NCBI GenBank assembly: GCA_013390745.1
Contig: JACASX010000001.1
Location: forward strand, 124,001-188,000
DNA length: 64,000 nt
From: Marine Group I thaumarchaeote
Lineage (GTDB): Archaea; Thermoproteota; Nitrososphaeria; Nitrososphaerales; Nitrosopumilaceae
Direction: 5' to 3'
A program made the position numbers and the translations under genes. Shown one piece after another: positions 25,947-34,520 of this stretch. The notes below the pieces were generated by a model. The model saw only the letters and a list, made by a program, of their open reading frames with translations, was not told the origin of the DNA and made no database searches. The stretch's first letter is position 1. Each line of letters opens with the position of its first letter.

Positions 25947-26945
25947 ATGATGCTTACTTCATTTGATAATTCCAGTTTTCTCAAAATTCTTTCATTTTTG
26001 AAGGCACACAAATCAGAGTTTTTATCCGGACAGGACATGAGTGATATTCTAAAAATAAGTAGAGTAGCTGTATGGAAGGATATTAAAAAAATTCGTTCGC
26101 TAGGCTATAAAATAAAATCAAAACAAAATCTAGGATATAGATTGGTAGATTCATCGGAACTTCTCTTACCATGGGAAGTTACCCAAAATTTGGATACTGA
26201 ATTTTTGGGAAAAAGGGTTTATTATTTTGATACGATAGACACAACACAAAATTTTGCAATGAAAATTGCATCTAAGAGTAATGAGAATGGTACAGTTGTC
26301 ATCTCAAAAAAACAAACCGGGGGAAGGGGTAGAATGAAACGAAAATGGAAATCACCAGCTGGCGGAATTTGGATGTCAATTATACTTCATCCAAAATTTG
26401 ATATCTCATATGCAACACTTGTACCTATTGCTACATCACTTGCATTATGCATAGCAATAGAAAAAATCTTAAAAATTAAACCAGAATTAAAATGGCCAAA
26501 TGATGTTACACTCAAAGGAAAAAAAATTGCAGGTATATTGATAGACACATCAATTGTATCAAATGAAATTGAAAACATGGTTTTAGGTATTGGGATTAAT
26601 TTTAAAATTAAACCGCATGAATTGGCAAATACGATAAAAAAAACTCCAAATTTTTATGGTATTGCAACACTTGTTAAAAAAAATGAGAGTGCGTTACCAT
26701 TAGTTCAGCAGTTCTTATATGAGTTAGAAAATATTTTTCGATTGATTAATTCCGGACGTATAAAAAAAATCAAAAATGGATGGACCAAAAGATCGTCTAC
26801 GATAGGCAGAAGTGTTTCTATTATAACTAATGAAGGCAATTTAAACGGGAAGGCAGTAAAAATAGATAGTGATGGTGCATTGATAATTTCTAAGGGTAAA
26901 AAAATTGAAAGAATACTTGTAGGTGATATAACACATGATCAGTAG
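25947..26945 (+). CDS. birA: Biotin-protein ligase with N-terminal HTH
   Basis: 332 residues. N-terminal winged HTH (about 5-65: SGQDMSDILKISRVAVWKDIKKIR), catalytic domain with GGRGRMKRKWKSPAGG (biotin/ATP loop), KWPNDVTLKGKKIAGILID, and a C-terminal SH3-like domain. It should biotinylate the carboxyl-carrier protein of acetyl/propionyl-CoA carboxylase, the carboxylase of the 3HP/4HB cycle, and could autoregulate as BirA does. A start one codon later is possible. Confidence 0.93.
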   Translation: MMLTSFDNSSFLKILSFLKAHKSEFLSGQDMSDILKISRVAVWKDIKKIRSLGYKIKSKQNLGYRLVDSSELLLPWEVTQNLDTEFLGKRVYYFDTIDTTQNFAMKIASKSNENGTVVISKKQTGGRGRMKRKWKSPAGGIWMSIILHPKFDISYATLVPIATSLALCIAIEKILKIKPELKWPNDVTLKGKKIAGILIDTSIVSNEIENMVLGIGINFKIKPHELANTIKKTPNFYGIATLVKKNESALPLVQQFLYELENIFRLINSGRIKKIKNGWTKRSSTIGRSVSIITNEGNLNGKAVKIDSDGALIISKGKKIERILVGDITHDQ

Positions 26946-26987
26946 ATATATTTTAATTACATTTTTTTGAGAAAAATCAAGTTGGTG

Positions 26988-28508
26988 ATGAGAAGTATGA
27001 TTGAAAATTCTATAAAATTATTTATGATTTTCTTCCTTACAACAGTGCTCCTTGCAGGTTCTGCACTTGCACAGGATACAGATGATCGTACAAAATTGTT
27101 TGCCGAAGCTCAGGAACCATTTTTAAAAGGTGAATATGAAAAGGCTATAAAAATTTTTGATGAGATATTGGAAATTTATCCTACAGATTCTAAAATTTTT
27201 GAAATGAAGGGTCTTGCACTAAGTAATTTGAGATTAGAATCAACTTTAGCGATGCAACCCCAACAAAATGTATCACCGCGTGATCCATCTAATTTTAACA
27301 AACTATCCATGCTTGAATTTTACAAAGCATTAGAAATTAATCCAAACAGTGTTTTGGCCTTGAATGGTATGGGATTGGGCTTTGGAAATTTTGGTGAATA
27401 TTCAGAAGCTGAACAGTATTTTAAAAAAGCCTTAAAAATAGACCCAGATAACGAAATAACCCAAAATTATCTTTACTCCTTGGAAAAATTAAGGGAAAAA
27501 TATTCATTAAATATATTTGAGAATCCTACAAACAAACCTGATTTTCTACAAAAGATTGAAGAAAGAACAATACCATACTGGGTTAAAAACAATGCAGGGT
27601 GGTGGGCTGAAGATAAGATAAGTGATGATGACTTTATAGCTGGTATTGAATATCTTATAAAAAATAAAATTATTAGTATAAGCTCGCAAAATAACAAGGA
27701 AAATTCCTTTGATGTTATACCGTCATGGGTTAAAAATAACGCAGAATGGTGGTCTGCTGGACAAATATCTGATGATGACTTTCTATCAGGCATAAAATAT
27801 CTTATTGAAAATAGTGTAATCAAAGTTAACGTTCCAACAAATTCTGAACTTGTACAAAAAGAGTTGGAAAGAAAAGCATGGAATTTTGAACAGTACTTAA
27901 AAGATATTCAGAATGATATAAAAAATCAAAATAGATATGTTGAAAATATCAACCCGAGTGAGTATGTAATTGTAAAATATTGGAAAGATTATCACAAGTG
28001 GAACCTTGAACAATATCTTAACAAACCAGAAATTTTCCCTGACAGAAATGTATGGATTGACCCAGAAACTGATAGATATGTAATTGAATACAAGGTTTAC
28101 ATTAATGACCAACCACATGGTATGCCGATTGATCATGTTAGCACATTAGAAAATTCATTTAACTTTTGGGAGAAGTATGAGTTTAACACTACTGACGGTA
28201 AAAAAGCAGGTGTAAATTTTGATATAACTGGTACGAAAGGAGATGCAAATGTTTGGGTTACATGGGTTGTAAGAAATCTGGGAGAAGATGTTCTAGGCCA
28301 TGCTACTATAGGAAAAGGTGTAGTAGAAGTAGTGATTGGTAGTTATGGTTGTGATGGCAGCTTTCAACTGTTTGGTGTAGACACAGTTGAACAGATCATG
28401 ACGCATGAATTAGGTCATTCAATTTCGTTGGGACATTCTACAAATCCTGAAAGTATGATGTACCCATCAATTTCTAATACAGATTATGCTTACTGTTTGT
28501 TAAACTAG
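26988..28508 (+). CDS. Secreted TPR protein with KNNAxWW repeats and metzincin domain
   Basis: About 506 residues from the ATG giving MRSMIENSIKL. In order: signal peptide (hydrophobic run then ALAQD), TPR-like helices (about 40-170, GEYEKAIKIFDEILEIYP, NFGEYSEAEQYFKKAL), two about 36-residue repeats (IPYWVKNNAGWWAEDKISDD and IPSWVKNNAEWWSAGQISDD, each ending in a YLI helix), a coiled linker, and a C-terminal metalloprotease domain with HELGHSISLGH and Met-turn SMMYPS, the matrixin-type zinc signature. A surface-acting protease is likely; the repeats may bind the S-layer or polymer. The same repeat occurs in the protein at 41860-44181. Confidence 0.85.
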   Translation: MRSMIENSIKLFMIFFLTTVLLAGSALAQDTDDRTKLFAEAQEPFLKGEYEKAIKIFDEILEIYPTDSKIFEMKGLALSNLRLESTLAMQPQQNVSPRDPSNFNKLSMLEFYKALEINPNSVLALNGMGLGFGNFGEYSEAEQYFKKALKIDPDNEITQNYLYSLEKLREKYSLNIFENPTNKPDFLQKIEERTIPYWVKNNAGWWAEDKISDDDFIAGIEYLIKNKIISISSQNNKENSFDVIPSWVKNNAEWWSAGQISDDDFLSGIKYLIENSVIKVNVPTNSELVQKELERKAWNFEQYLKDIQNDIKNQNRYVENINPSEYVIVKYWKDYHKWNLEQYLNKPEIFPDRNVWIDPETDRYVIEYKVYINDQPHGMPIDHVSTLENSFNFWEKYEFNTTDGKKAGVNFDITGTKGDANVWVTWVVRNLGEDVLGHATIGKGVVEVVIGSYGCDGSFQLFGVDTVEQIMTHELGHSISLGHSTNPESMMYPSISNTDYAYCLLN

Positions 28509-28602
28509 TTAACAAAAACATAATGTAAAATTATATTCCACAAAATGAGAGTAAATTAGCTTTAGCTACATACAAACAAACATGAATGAGTAACAATCAT
28601 CA

Positions 28603-28610
28603 TTTATATT
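28603..28610 (+). promoter_or_regulatory. TATA-like box for TFB
   Basis: TTTATATT centred about 28 nt before the chosen TFB start ATG at 28635. Confidence 0.45.
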
Positions 28611-28634
28611 GTAATTTTGTTATTATATGTAGAC

Positions 28635-29537
28635 ATGGAAGATGTACCACCTACAAAACAACGTTGCCCATCATGCACTAAAACGAAAATAGTGTTAGAT
28701 AATACTACTGGAGAATTATTCTGCAGTTTCTGTGGATTTGTCTTGCCAGAAATGATCATTGAAGGTGGACCTGAATGGCGTTCATTTTCAGATAGCGGTG
28801 TAGATAGAAGCCGCGTTGGTGCTGGTACATCAATTACAATGCACGATATGGGTCTTTCAACTATTATTGGACAACAAAATAAGGATGCAACCGGTAAACC
28901 ATTAGATTCATCTATGAAAAAATCTATAGAACGACTTAGAACATGGGACAGTCGTTCTCAGGCTCACACATCAGCAGAAAGAAACCTTCGCCAGGCACTA
29001 AGCGAAATGGATAAAATGAAAGCTAAACTTTCCCTTTCAGATTCAGTTATTGAAAAGGCGGCATATATCTATAGAAAAGCAATTGAAAGGAAACTTGTCA
29101 AAGGCAGATCTATTCATGGTCTGGTAGCTGCCTGCATTTATGCTGCATGTAGAAATACAGAGACACCAAGAACATTAGATGACATTGCAAACGGAATAAA
29201 TATCAGAAGAAAAGATGTTGCCAGATGCTATAGGCTAGTTTTCAGAGAACTTGATCTTAAAATACCTGTAGCGGATCCTGTTAAAGGCGTATCTAGAATT
29301 GCAAGTATCGCAGGACTTGGTGAGAAGACCAAACGAAAAGCAATCCAAATGCTAAATAAAGCAAAAAAGCTAGGCATAGTGGCGGGAAAAGATCCTATGG
29401 GAATAGCTGCCGCTGCATTATATCTTGCTTGTATTTCAGCAGGTGGAAGTAAAACACAAAAAGAAATATCAATTGCCTCTGGCGTTACTGAAGTTACGAT
29501 TAGAAATAGATGTGCAGGGCTAAGAGATCTCTTATAA
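28635..29537 (+). CDS. tfb: Transcription initiation factor B
   Basis: 300 residues from the ATG giving MEDVPPTKQRCP. N-terminal zinc ribbon with CPSC and CSFCG, B-finger/linker region (SDSGVDRSRVGAGTSITMHDMG), then two cyclin repeats (about 110-200 and 205-300) including RSIHGLVAACIYAACR and DPMGIAAAALYLACISAGG. It bridges TBP-DNA and RNA polymerase at archaeal promoters. Nitrososphaerota carry several TFBs; this one has all standard parts. Confidence 0.96.
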   Translation: MEDVPPTKQRCPSCTKTKIVLDNTTGELFCSFCGFVLPEMIIEGGPEWRSFSDSGVDRSRVGAGTSITMHDMGLSTIIGQQNKDATGKPLDSSMKKSIERLRTWDSRSQAHTSAERNLRQALSEMDKMKAKLSLSDSVIEKAAYIYRKAIERKLVKGRSIHGLVAACIYAACRNTETPRTLDDIANGINIRRKDVARCYRLVFRELDLKIPVADPVKGVSRIASIAGLGEKTKRKAIQMLNKAKKLGIVAGKDPMGIAAAALYLACISAGGSKTQKEISIASGVTEVTIRNRCAGLRDLL

Positions 29538-29544
29538 TATAATA

Positions 29545-29558
29545 ATATTTTATTTTCT
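29545..29558 (+). terminator. T-rich 3' region after TFB
   Basis: AT-rich run with ATTTTATTTTCT shortly after the TFB stop and before the convergent membrane-protein gene; consistent with intrinsic archaeal T-tract termination. Confidence 0.35.
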
Positions 29559-29587
29559 AATCATGCATTTAAAAAATATAAAACAAA

Positions 29588-30145
29588 TTATTTAATTTCT
29601 GATAACACATCAGATTCCTTACGGCGAGTTATAAAAAATATTCCTAACGTAATTCCTATTTGATAAAAGAAATAAAGCATTATTTGAAATGTAGTCGGAA
29701 CAAAATCTGTAAATTTTCCAAGTAATGATGCAATTAAAACTATAGAACTAAGAATAAAAATAAAATACCTTGCAATGTTATGTATATCAGCAAATCTCAA
29801 AAATATGATTAGTGTAATGGAAATAAAGGTTGCAATAACAGTTCCTACACCTGTATTGATACCTATAACATTAAGAACTAATAAGAATGCTTCATCAGTT
29901 GTAGCTGGAATCGAGAATTCAGATATAGAAAATTTGATTGGCTCGGCAAATTTTAGCGCGCTAAGTATTGCATTAATGGAAAAAAGTACTAGTAATGAGG
30001 ACGAAACAATTTGTGCGTGCCTTTTTAGGCTTGGAAAGCGATTACGAATACCTCTACCCATTATTGCGCCCTGCAGTAAGCCAATTCCCAAAACTGCAGC
30101 AAATGTAATTAAAAAATTCTGCTCTGCTAAATCAAATATATTCAA
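29588..30145 (-). CDS. Multi-pass membrane protein, unknown
   Basis: 185 residues with about five hydrophobic helices (near 13-30, 44-64, 86-115, 122-142, 150-172) and a charged C-terminus. A conserved-looking motif GRGIRNRFPSLKRHAQIV lies in the first cytoplasmic loop. I do not recognise the family. It follows the RAM-domain gene with a 54-nt gap on the same strand. Confidence 0.75.
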   Translation of the reverse strand: MNIFDLAEQNFLITFAAVLGIGLLQGAIMGRGIRNRFPSLKRHAQIVSSSLLVLFSINAILSALKFAEPIKFSISEFSIPATTDEAFLLVLNVIGINTGVGTVIATFISITLIIFLRFADIHNIARYFIFILSSIVLIASLLGKFTDFVPTTFQIMLYFFYQIGITLGIFFITRRKESDVLSEIK

Positions 30146-30199
30146 ATCTTATTCACTTCAGTATAAAATTAAAATGCAATTAATATTAGTGATTGCTGA

Positions 30200-30439
30200 T
30201 TAACTTTGTCCTTCAATACCCATCAGGGTTAACGTTGAACGAATTTTGTCTATTTTACGTATTTTCCAGGTTATTGTTTCACGCAGATCCTCTACTTGGG
30301 CAGATTCAATTTTAGCCAATATATCATAAGCACCAAATGTACCGTGTACTTCTTTTATACCATCGACAGTTTTTAGTGCAGTTATGACTTGTTCCTCCGA
30401 ACCAATCTCACAATTGATCAAAATGTATGCCTCAGCCAT
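30200..30439 (-). CDS. Lrp/AsnC-type RAM-domain protein (no HTH)
   Basis: 79 residues, a stand-alone regulation-of-amino-acid-metabolism domain: AYILINCEIGSEEQVITALK, VHGTFGAYDILAKIES and a closing STLTLMGIE strand. It lacks the DNA-binding HTH of full Lrp, so it may act as an effector-binding adaptor that mixes with full-length Lrp proteins. The absence of the HTH is normal for this archaeal group. Confidence 0.88.
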   Translation of the reverse strand: MAEAYILINCEIGSEEQVITALKTVDGIKEVHGTFGAYDILAKIESAQVEDLRETITWKIRKIDKIRSTLTLMGIEGQS

Positions 30440-30490
30440 AGAGGTATTACATCATACGAATATTTAACCTGAGATGTATTCTGCAAGATT

Positions 30491-30497
30491 TTTTATA
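30491..30497 (+). promoter_or_regulatory. TATA-like box for small coiled-coil gene
   Basis: TTTTATA about 28 nt before the ATG at 30522. Confidence 0.4.
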
Positions 30498-30521
30498 ATG
30501 TTATGTGTGTATTAATTTAAA

Positions 30522-30743
30522 ATGGAACCAAAAGGTTACGAATTATTAAAAATCGAGACAAAAATTACTGTTCTTGAAAAAGAACTTTCTGCACTTTTTG
30601 AAAATTTTAAAAACTACGAATCAAAAAAAGATGCAACAATGGAAAATTCTGCATATCAAAAACTGCAGAAGATGAATGTTTGTTGTTTAAATCTACTCCA
30701 AACTTATAGAGAATATACTAAAAATCTAAAAAACAACATATGA
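30522..30743 (+). CDS. Small coiled-coil hypothetical protein
   Basis: 73 residues, nearly all helix, with heptads in residues 8-35 (LLKIETKITVLEKELSALFE) and adjacent cysteines (VCCLN) in the second half. It has its own TATA-like box and lies 55 nt before the QueD gene. No family recognised. Confidence 0.65.
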   Translation: MEPKGYELLKIETKITVLEKELSALFENFKNYESKKDATMENSAYQKLQKMNVCCLNLLQTYREYTKNLKNNI

Positions 30744-30798
30744 TAAACATTATCTTTAATTCGCTAGGTATTTCAAACCCCAAAAATATTCATAAAAC

Positions 30799-31161
30799 AT
30801 GCAAACAAAAATCGGAGTAGAATTTGAGATAGATTTTGCTCATACCTTAAAAGGTCATCCAAAATGTGGAAAACCACATGGACATACAGCTAGAATAATT
30901 GTGGAAGCATCTGGCGAATTAAAAACTGGGTCAACATATGAAGATAACATGGTAATAGAATTTGATGAGATGAAAAAAATATGCTGGCAAACTATCCAAC
31001 AGCTAGATCATACAAACCTTGATAGCATGTTTGATTTTCCTACGTCGGAAAATATAGCGATGTGGATTTTTGAGAACTTGAAGGAAAAGATTCCTATTTA
31101 CGGTGTAAAATTCTTCGAGGGTAGCAACAAATACTGTGAAATAACAAAAGATAACGCCTAA
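30799..31161 (+). CDS. queD: 6-pyruvoyl-tetrahydropterin synthase / QueD family
   Basis: 120 residues, T-fold. Zinc ligands His15 (DFAHTL), His27 and His29 (PHGHTA), preceded by Cys23 in the CxxxHGH pattern of QueD-type enzymes; Asp/His in LDHTNLD and Glu in FFEGSNKY complete the catalytic set. It could make 6-carboxy-tetrahydropterin for archaeosine/queuosine-type deazapurines or a pterin; the CxxxHGH form favours the former. It converges on the acyl-CoA synthetase gene. Confidence 0.88.
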   Translation: MQTKIGVEFEIDFAHTLKGHPKCGKPHGHTARIIVEASGELKTGSTYEDNMVIEFDEMKKICWQTIQQLDHTNLDSMFDFPTSENIAMWIFENLKEKIPIYGVKFFEGSNKYCEITKDNA

Positions 31162-31184
31162 TTTTTTCTAACTCTTATTTTTTC
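31162..31184 (+). terminator. T-tract after queD
   Basis: Two T-runs (TTTTTT and ATTTTTTT) just past the queD stop, extending into the 3' end of the convergent gene; plausible intrinsic terminator. Confidence 0.35.
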
Positions 31185-33090
31185 TAATAGCATTTTGAAG
31201 TTCGGTAAATGCATTCTGTACATCCATAACAGCTGCACTGTCTTCTAATGTGCTGATATCTCCAACATTTTCATTACTTGCAATTGCCTTTAATACACGT
31301 CTCATTATTTTACCACTACGAGTTTTTGGTAGTTTTGTTACAAAATAGATTTGCTGTGGTGTAGCAATTGGTCCAATCCCATTCCTAACTATTTCCATAA
31401 GTTCCTTTCTTAGTAAACTTGGCTCATTTTTTGTATTTTCCTTTAAAACTGTAAACGCTACTATCACCTCACCCTTTATCTCATCAGGAATTCCACATAC
31501 TGCAGCTTCTGCAATATCTCTATGTGAAACTAGACTACTTTCTAGCTCTGCAGTTCCAATACGATGTCCTGCAACTTTTAAAATATCATCGGCACGGCCA
31601 AGAAGCCAAAAATATCCATCAGAGTCTTTTATTGCATAATCACCAGAATAGTAATTATTCTCAAACTTTGACCAGTAGACATTTTTGTATTTTTCATCAT
31701 CTCCCCATAACGTCAATAACATTCCAGGCCATGGTTTTCTGATTACCAAGTATCCCTTTGTGTTTGATGGTAATTCATTACCTTGCTCATCAACAACTGT
31801 AATATCAGTACCAGGAATTGGTCTTGTGACAGAACCAGGTTTTAGTGAAATTGTTTCAAGCCCAGGAAGTGGAGAAAGCATCATACCACCTGTTTCTGTT
31901 TGCCACCATGTATCAACAATTGGGCATTTTGATTTTCCAATTGTCTTAAAATACCAACGCCAAACTTCTGGGTTTATTGGCTCTCCAACCGTTCCTAAAA
32001 GCCTCAGCGACGAAAGTTTAAACGAGTTTGGAATGGTATCGCTAAACTTCATAAACATTCTGAGCGCCGTTGGTGTGGTATAAAAAATTGTTACACCATA
32101 TCTATCAATGATATCCCATATTCTTGATGTGTCAGGATAATCAGGTACTCCCTCATACATTATTTCAGTTGCTCCATGAAGAAGTGGTCCATATACCACA
32201 TAGCTATGGCCTGTAACCCACCCAATATCTGCGGTACAAAAAAAGATGTCAGAATCTTTGATATCAAATGCCCATTGGAATGTTGAATTCAAATGAGTAA
32301 GATACCCACCTGTCCCATGAAGTACGCCCTTTGGCTTCCCAGTTGTTCCTGATGTATACAAAATGAAAAGTGGATGAGTGCTCTCAAGATGCTCTGGTTC
32401 ACATTTATCAGATGACCCATTCATTAATTCATGCCAAAGACTATCTTTTGGACCAAGTTGTAAATTTCCCTCAGCTCTTTTTAAAACTACAACGTGTTCT
32501 ACAAAATTAAGTCCGCTTATCGATTCATCAATAATCCCTTTTAGATCCATCGAACTGCCTCTTCTGTACCCCACATCAGCAGTAACGATTACCTTAGATT
32601 TTGAATCATCAATTCTGTCTCTTAATGAGGCTGCACTGAAGCCAGAAAACACAACTGTATGGATGGCTCCTATTCTAGCACAGGCAAGCATAGTAATTGG
32701 GAGTTCAGGCACCATAGGAAGATAAATTGTAACACGATCACCTTTTTTGATTCCAAGTGATTTTAGTACATTTGCAAATTTACAAACATCAGTGTAAAGA
32801 TCTGCATAAGTTATTGTTCTACTAGTACCGTCCTCTCCTTCCCAGAGTATTGCGGGTTTTTTTGCTATGTTATCTTGATGCACATCAAGTGTGTTATAGG
32901 ATGCATTAATCTCACCACCGATAAACCATTTAGCAAATGGCGAGTTCCATACAAGAGTTTTTGTCCACGGTTTGAACCATGAAAGTTTTTTTGCCTCTTC
33001 ATTCCAAAATGAAACATTATCCGATTCAGCATTTCTTCTTGTCTTTGTATCTAAATTTCCTAAACCGATTTTATAAGAATTCATACCCAT
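31168..33090 (-). CDS. acsA: Acetyl-CoA synthetase, AMP-forming
   Basis: About 640 residues, ANL superfamily. P-loop YTSGTTGKPKGVLHG, the WWQTETGG adenylation motif, DDILKVAGHRIGTAELE hinge, and KTRSGKIMRR with the catalytic (acetylation-sensitive) Lys. Length and N-terminal cap match acetate/propionate-CoA ligases. In autotrophic Nitrososphaerota the 3HP and 4HB ligases are described as ADP-forming, so this enzyme more probably recovers acetate or a related acid; the acyl substrate cannot be read. Two ATG starts are within 6 nt. Confidence 0.9.
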   Translation of the reverse strand: MGMNSYKIGLGNLDTKTRRNAESDNVSFWNEEAKKLSWFKPWTKTLVWNSPFAKWFIGGEINASYNTLDVHQDNIAKKPAILWEGEDGTSRTITYADLYTDVCKFANVLKSLGIKKGDRVTIYLPMVPELPITMLACARIGAIHTVVFSGFSAASLRDRIDDSKSKVIVTADVGYRRGSSMDLKGIIDESISGLNFVEHVVVLKRAEGNLQLGPKDSLWHELMNGSSDKCEPEHLESTHPLFILYTSGTTGKPKGVLHGTGGYLTHLNSTFQWAFDIKDSDIFFCTADIGWVTGHSYVVYGPLLHGATEIMYEGVPDYPDTSRIWDIIDRYGVTIFYTTPTALRMFMKFSDTIPNSFKLSSLRLLGTVGEPINPEVWRWYFKTIGKSKCPIVDTWWQTETGGMMLSPLPGLETISLKPGSVTRPIPGTDITVVDEQGNELPSNTKGYLVIRKPWPGMLLTLWGDDEKYKNVYWSKFENNYYSGDYAIKDSDGYFWLLGRADDILKVAGHRIGTAELESSLVSHRDIAEAAVCGIPDEIKGEVIVAFTVLKENTKNEPSLLRKELMEIVRNGIGPIATPQQIYFVTKLPKTRSGKIMRRVLKAIASNENVGDISTLEDSAAVMDVQNAFTELQNAIRKNKS

Positions 33091-33170
33091 TGTTTTCAAT
33101 TATAAAACAAGTAGGTTATTTCTAAATGTTAATAGATGTTCAGATGTTTATGGCTAATTAAAAAACTAAA

Positions 33171-33989
33171 TTAGTTGTTTTGTTCCATTCTGGACATCAA
33201 ATCAGATTCATTAGATTCTGATGATTCTTTTTGGTTGTCTTGCTGGCCAGCATAGGTTTGTGGAGCTGATTCTGAGTTTTCTGCTGGTGGTTTTGGTAAA
33301 ACATATTGTTGTCCTGTTAAAGTATCGCCTGATGAATCAAGATAGGAAACAGCAGATTCTTGTACCATTTCTTTTTTAGGTTGAGTTAATTCTATACTTT
33401 CCAACGATAGTTCCTCAATGCGCCTTTGTACATTACCAACTTCAACTCTTTCGTGTGATAATCGTTCAAGAAGGTTGTTACAGTGTTTCTGTATAGTTTC
33501 AAATGTAGAATCAGATATCTCTTCACTTTTGAATTGTACTTTCGCATCAAACATCATTACTTTAATTATCCTTTCTTGGCTATCTAATTCTTCCAAACGT
33601 ACTGATAATTCATCTCTTACTTTTGATTCTGCTTCATCTAATTCCATCAATTTTGTTTTGTATGTATCATGAATTACGTCTGCATCAGATTGTGTTGCAT
33701 CATCTTCTGACATAATATCCATCAATGCCTTAAGACGTGAAAGTGTAAGCCTCTTTTCTTTCAAAATCTTTTGTGCGTCTATCCTCCATCCTGGAATATA
33801 GATCACAACATCTCCTTGTAACACAAGCTGTTCGTATGGAATTTGTTTAAGTCCTTCTGATCCACAATCGATACCAACTGTCTGAATTTGACCATCGATA
33901 TGAGTAAGTGTACCCAGTACATTTCCAATAATAGTGCCATACATATCCTTCACAGATCTGCCAATGATTGAGACTTCTTCCTTGGTCAT
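33171..33989 (-). CDS. cdvA: CdvA-like cell-division protein (PRC barrel + coiled coil)
   Basis: 272 residues. N-terminal PRC-barrel-like domain (about 5-80: GRSVKDMYGTIIGNVLGTL, EQLVLQGDVVIYIPGWR), a long coiled coil (about 85-195), and a low-complexity acidic/Gln-Ser-rich tail with Pro-containing segment VLPKPPAENS. This order matches CdvA, which marks the division plane and recruits ESCRT-III-like CdvB via its tail. No cdvB or cdvC lies next to it, so identification is by architecture. The ATG giving MTKEEVSII is preferred over an upstream TTG. Confidence 0.75.
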   Translation of the reverse strand: MTKEEVSIIGRSVKDMYGTIIGNVLGTLTHIDGQIQTVGIDCGSEGLKQIPYEQLVLQGDVVIYIPGWRIDAQKILKEKRLTLSRLKALMDIMSEDDATQSDADVIHDTYKTKLMELDEAESKVRDELSVRLEELDSQERIIKVMMFDAKVQFKSEEISDSTFETIQKHCNNLLERLSHERVEVGNVQRRIEELSLESIELTQPKKEMVQESAVSYLDSSGDTLTGQQYVLPKPPAENSESAPQTYAGQQDNQKESSESNESDLMSRMEQNN

Positions 33990-34094
33990 ACGTGACAATG
34001 TAATTAGCCCTATAACCTACGAGGTGTAAAAATCGTTTCCTGATTTTGTAAGAAGAAATTAACTAATAATAGAATTGTGCGTGAGAATTCACAA

Positions 34095-34103
34095 TTTTAA
34101 AAT
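34095..34103 (+). promoter_or_regulatory. TATA-like box for the 101-residue gene
   Basis: TTTTAAAAT about 27 nt before the ATG at 34126, which helps choose that start. Confidence 0.4.
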
Positions 34104-34125
34104 TATATTACCTCCAATAAGCCAT

Positions 34126-34431
34126 ATGATTGACAAAAACGAGTTAAACCAAATTTTGGCATTTGTTTCAAAAAAATGGACTGATCTAAGTCGTGACCCT
34201 GATAATAAGGCGCTAAAATCATTGCCCAGTGCTTTCTGGATGAACTCTCTTGGTGGCCCAGGTGGCAACAAGGGCAGATGGGTTACAACGATAATGTATA
34301 CTGAAAACGAGGATGAAGCAAACAGATTCAAAGATGTATTGATAAGATGGCAATCCAAACCACAACAGCCAAAATCACCCGATTTAGTTCGAATAAAAGG
34401 AACAAAAGAAAACTCTGAAAATAAAAATTAG
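34126..34431 (+). CDS. Hypothetical protein
   Basis: 101 residues from the ATG giving MIDKNELNQIL; an in-frame upstream start exists but lies over the promoter. Soluble, with LPSAFWMNSLGGPGGNKGRW in the middle (a Gly-rich loop) and a Lys-rich C-terminus. No known motif. It is divergent from cdvA and upstream of thyX on the same strand, separated from it by a T-rich gap. Confidence 0.72.
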   Translation: MIDKNELNQILAFVSKKWTDLSRDPDNKALKSLPSAFWMNSLGGPGGNKGRWVTTIMYTENEDEANRFKDVLIRWQSKPQQPKSPDLVRIKGTKENSENKN

Positions 34432-34449
34432 TTTAGACAGACGCGAGGA

Positions 34450-34481
34450 TTTTTTGGCTCGAAACTGATCGTGTTTTTTGT
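34450..34481 (+). terminator. Double T-tract between hypothetical gene and thyX
   Basis: Two T6 runs about 18 nt apart after the 101-residue gene, consistent with T-tract termination before the thyX promoter. Confidence 0.35.
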
Positions 34482-34520
34482 TACGCTATAATTTATTACA
34501 CCACAAATGGTGATTAAACA

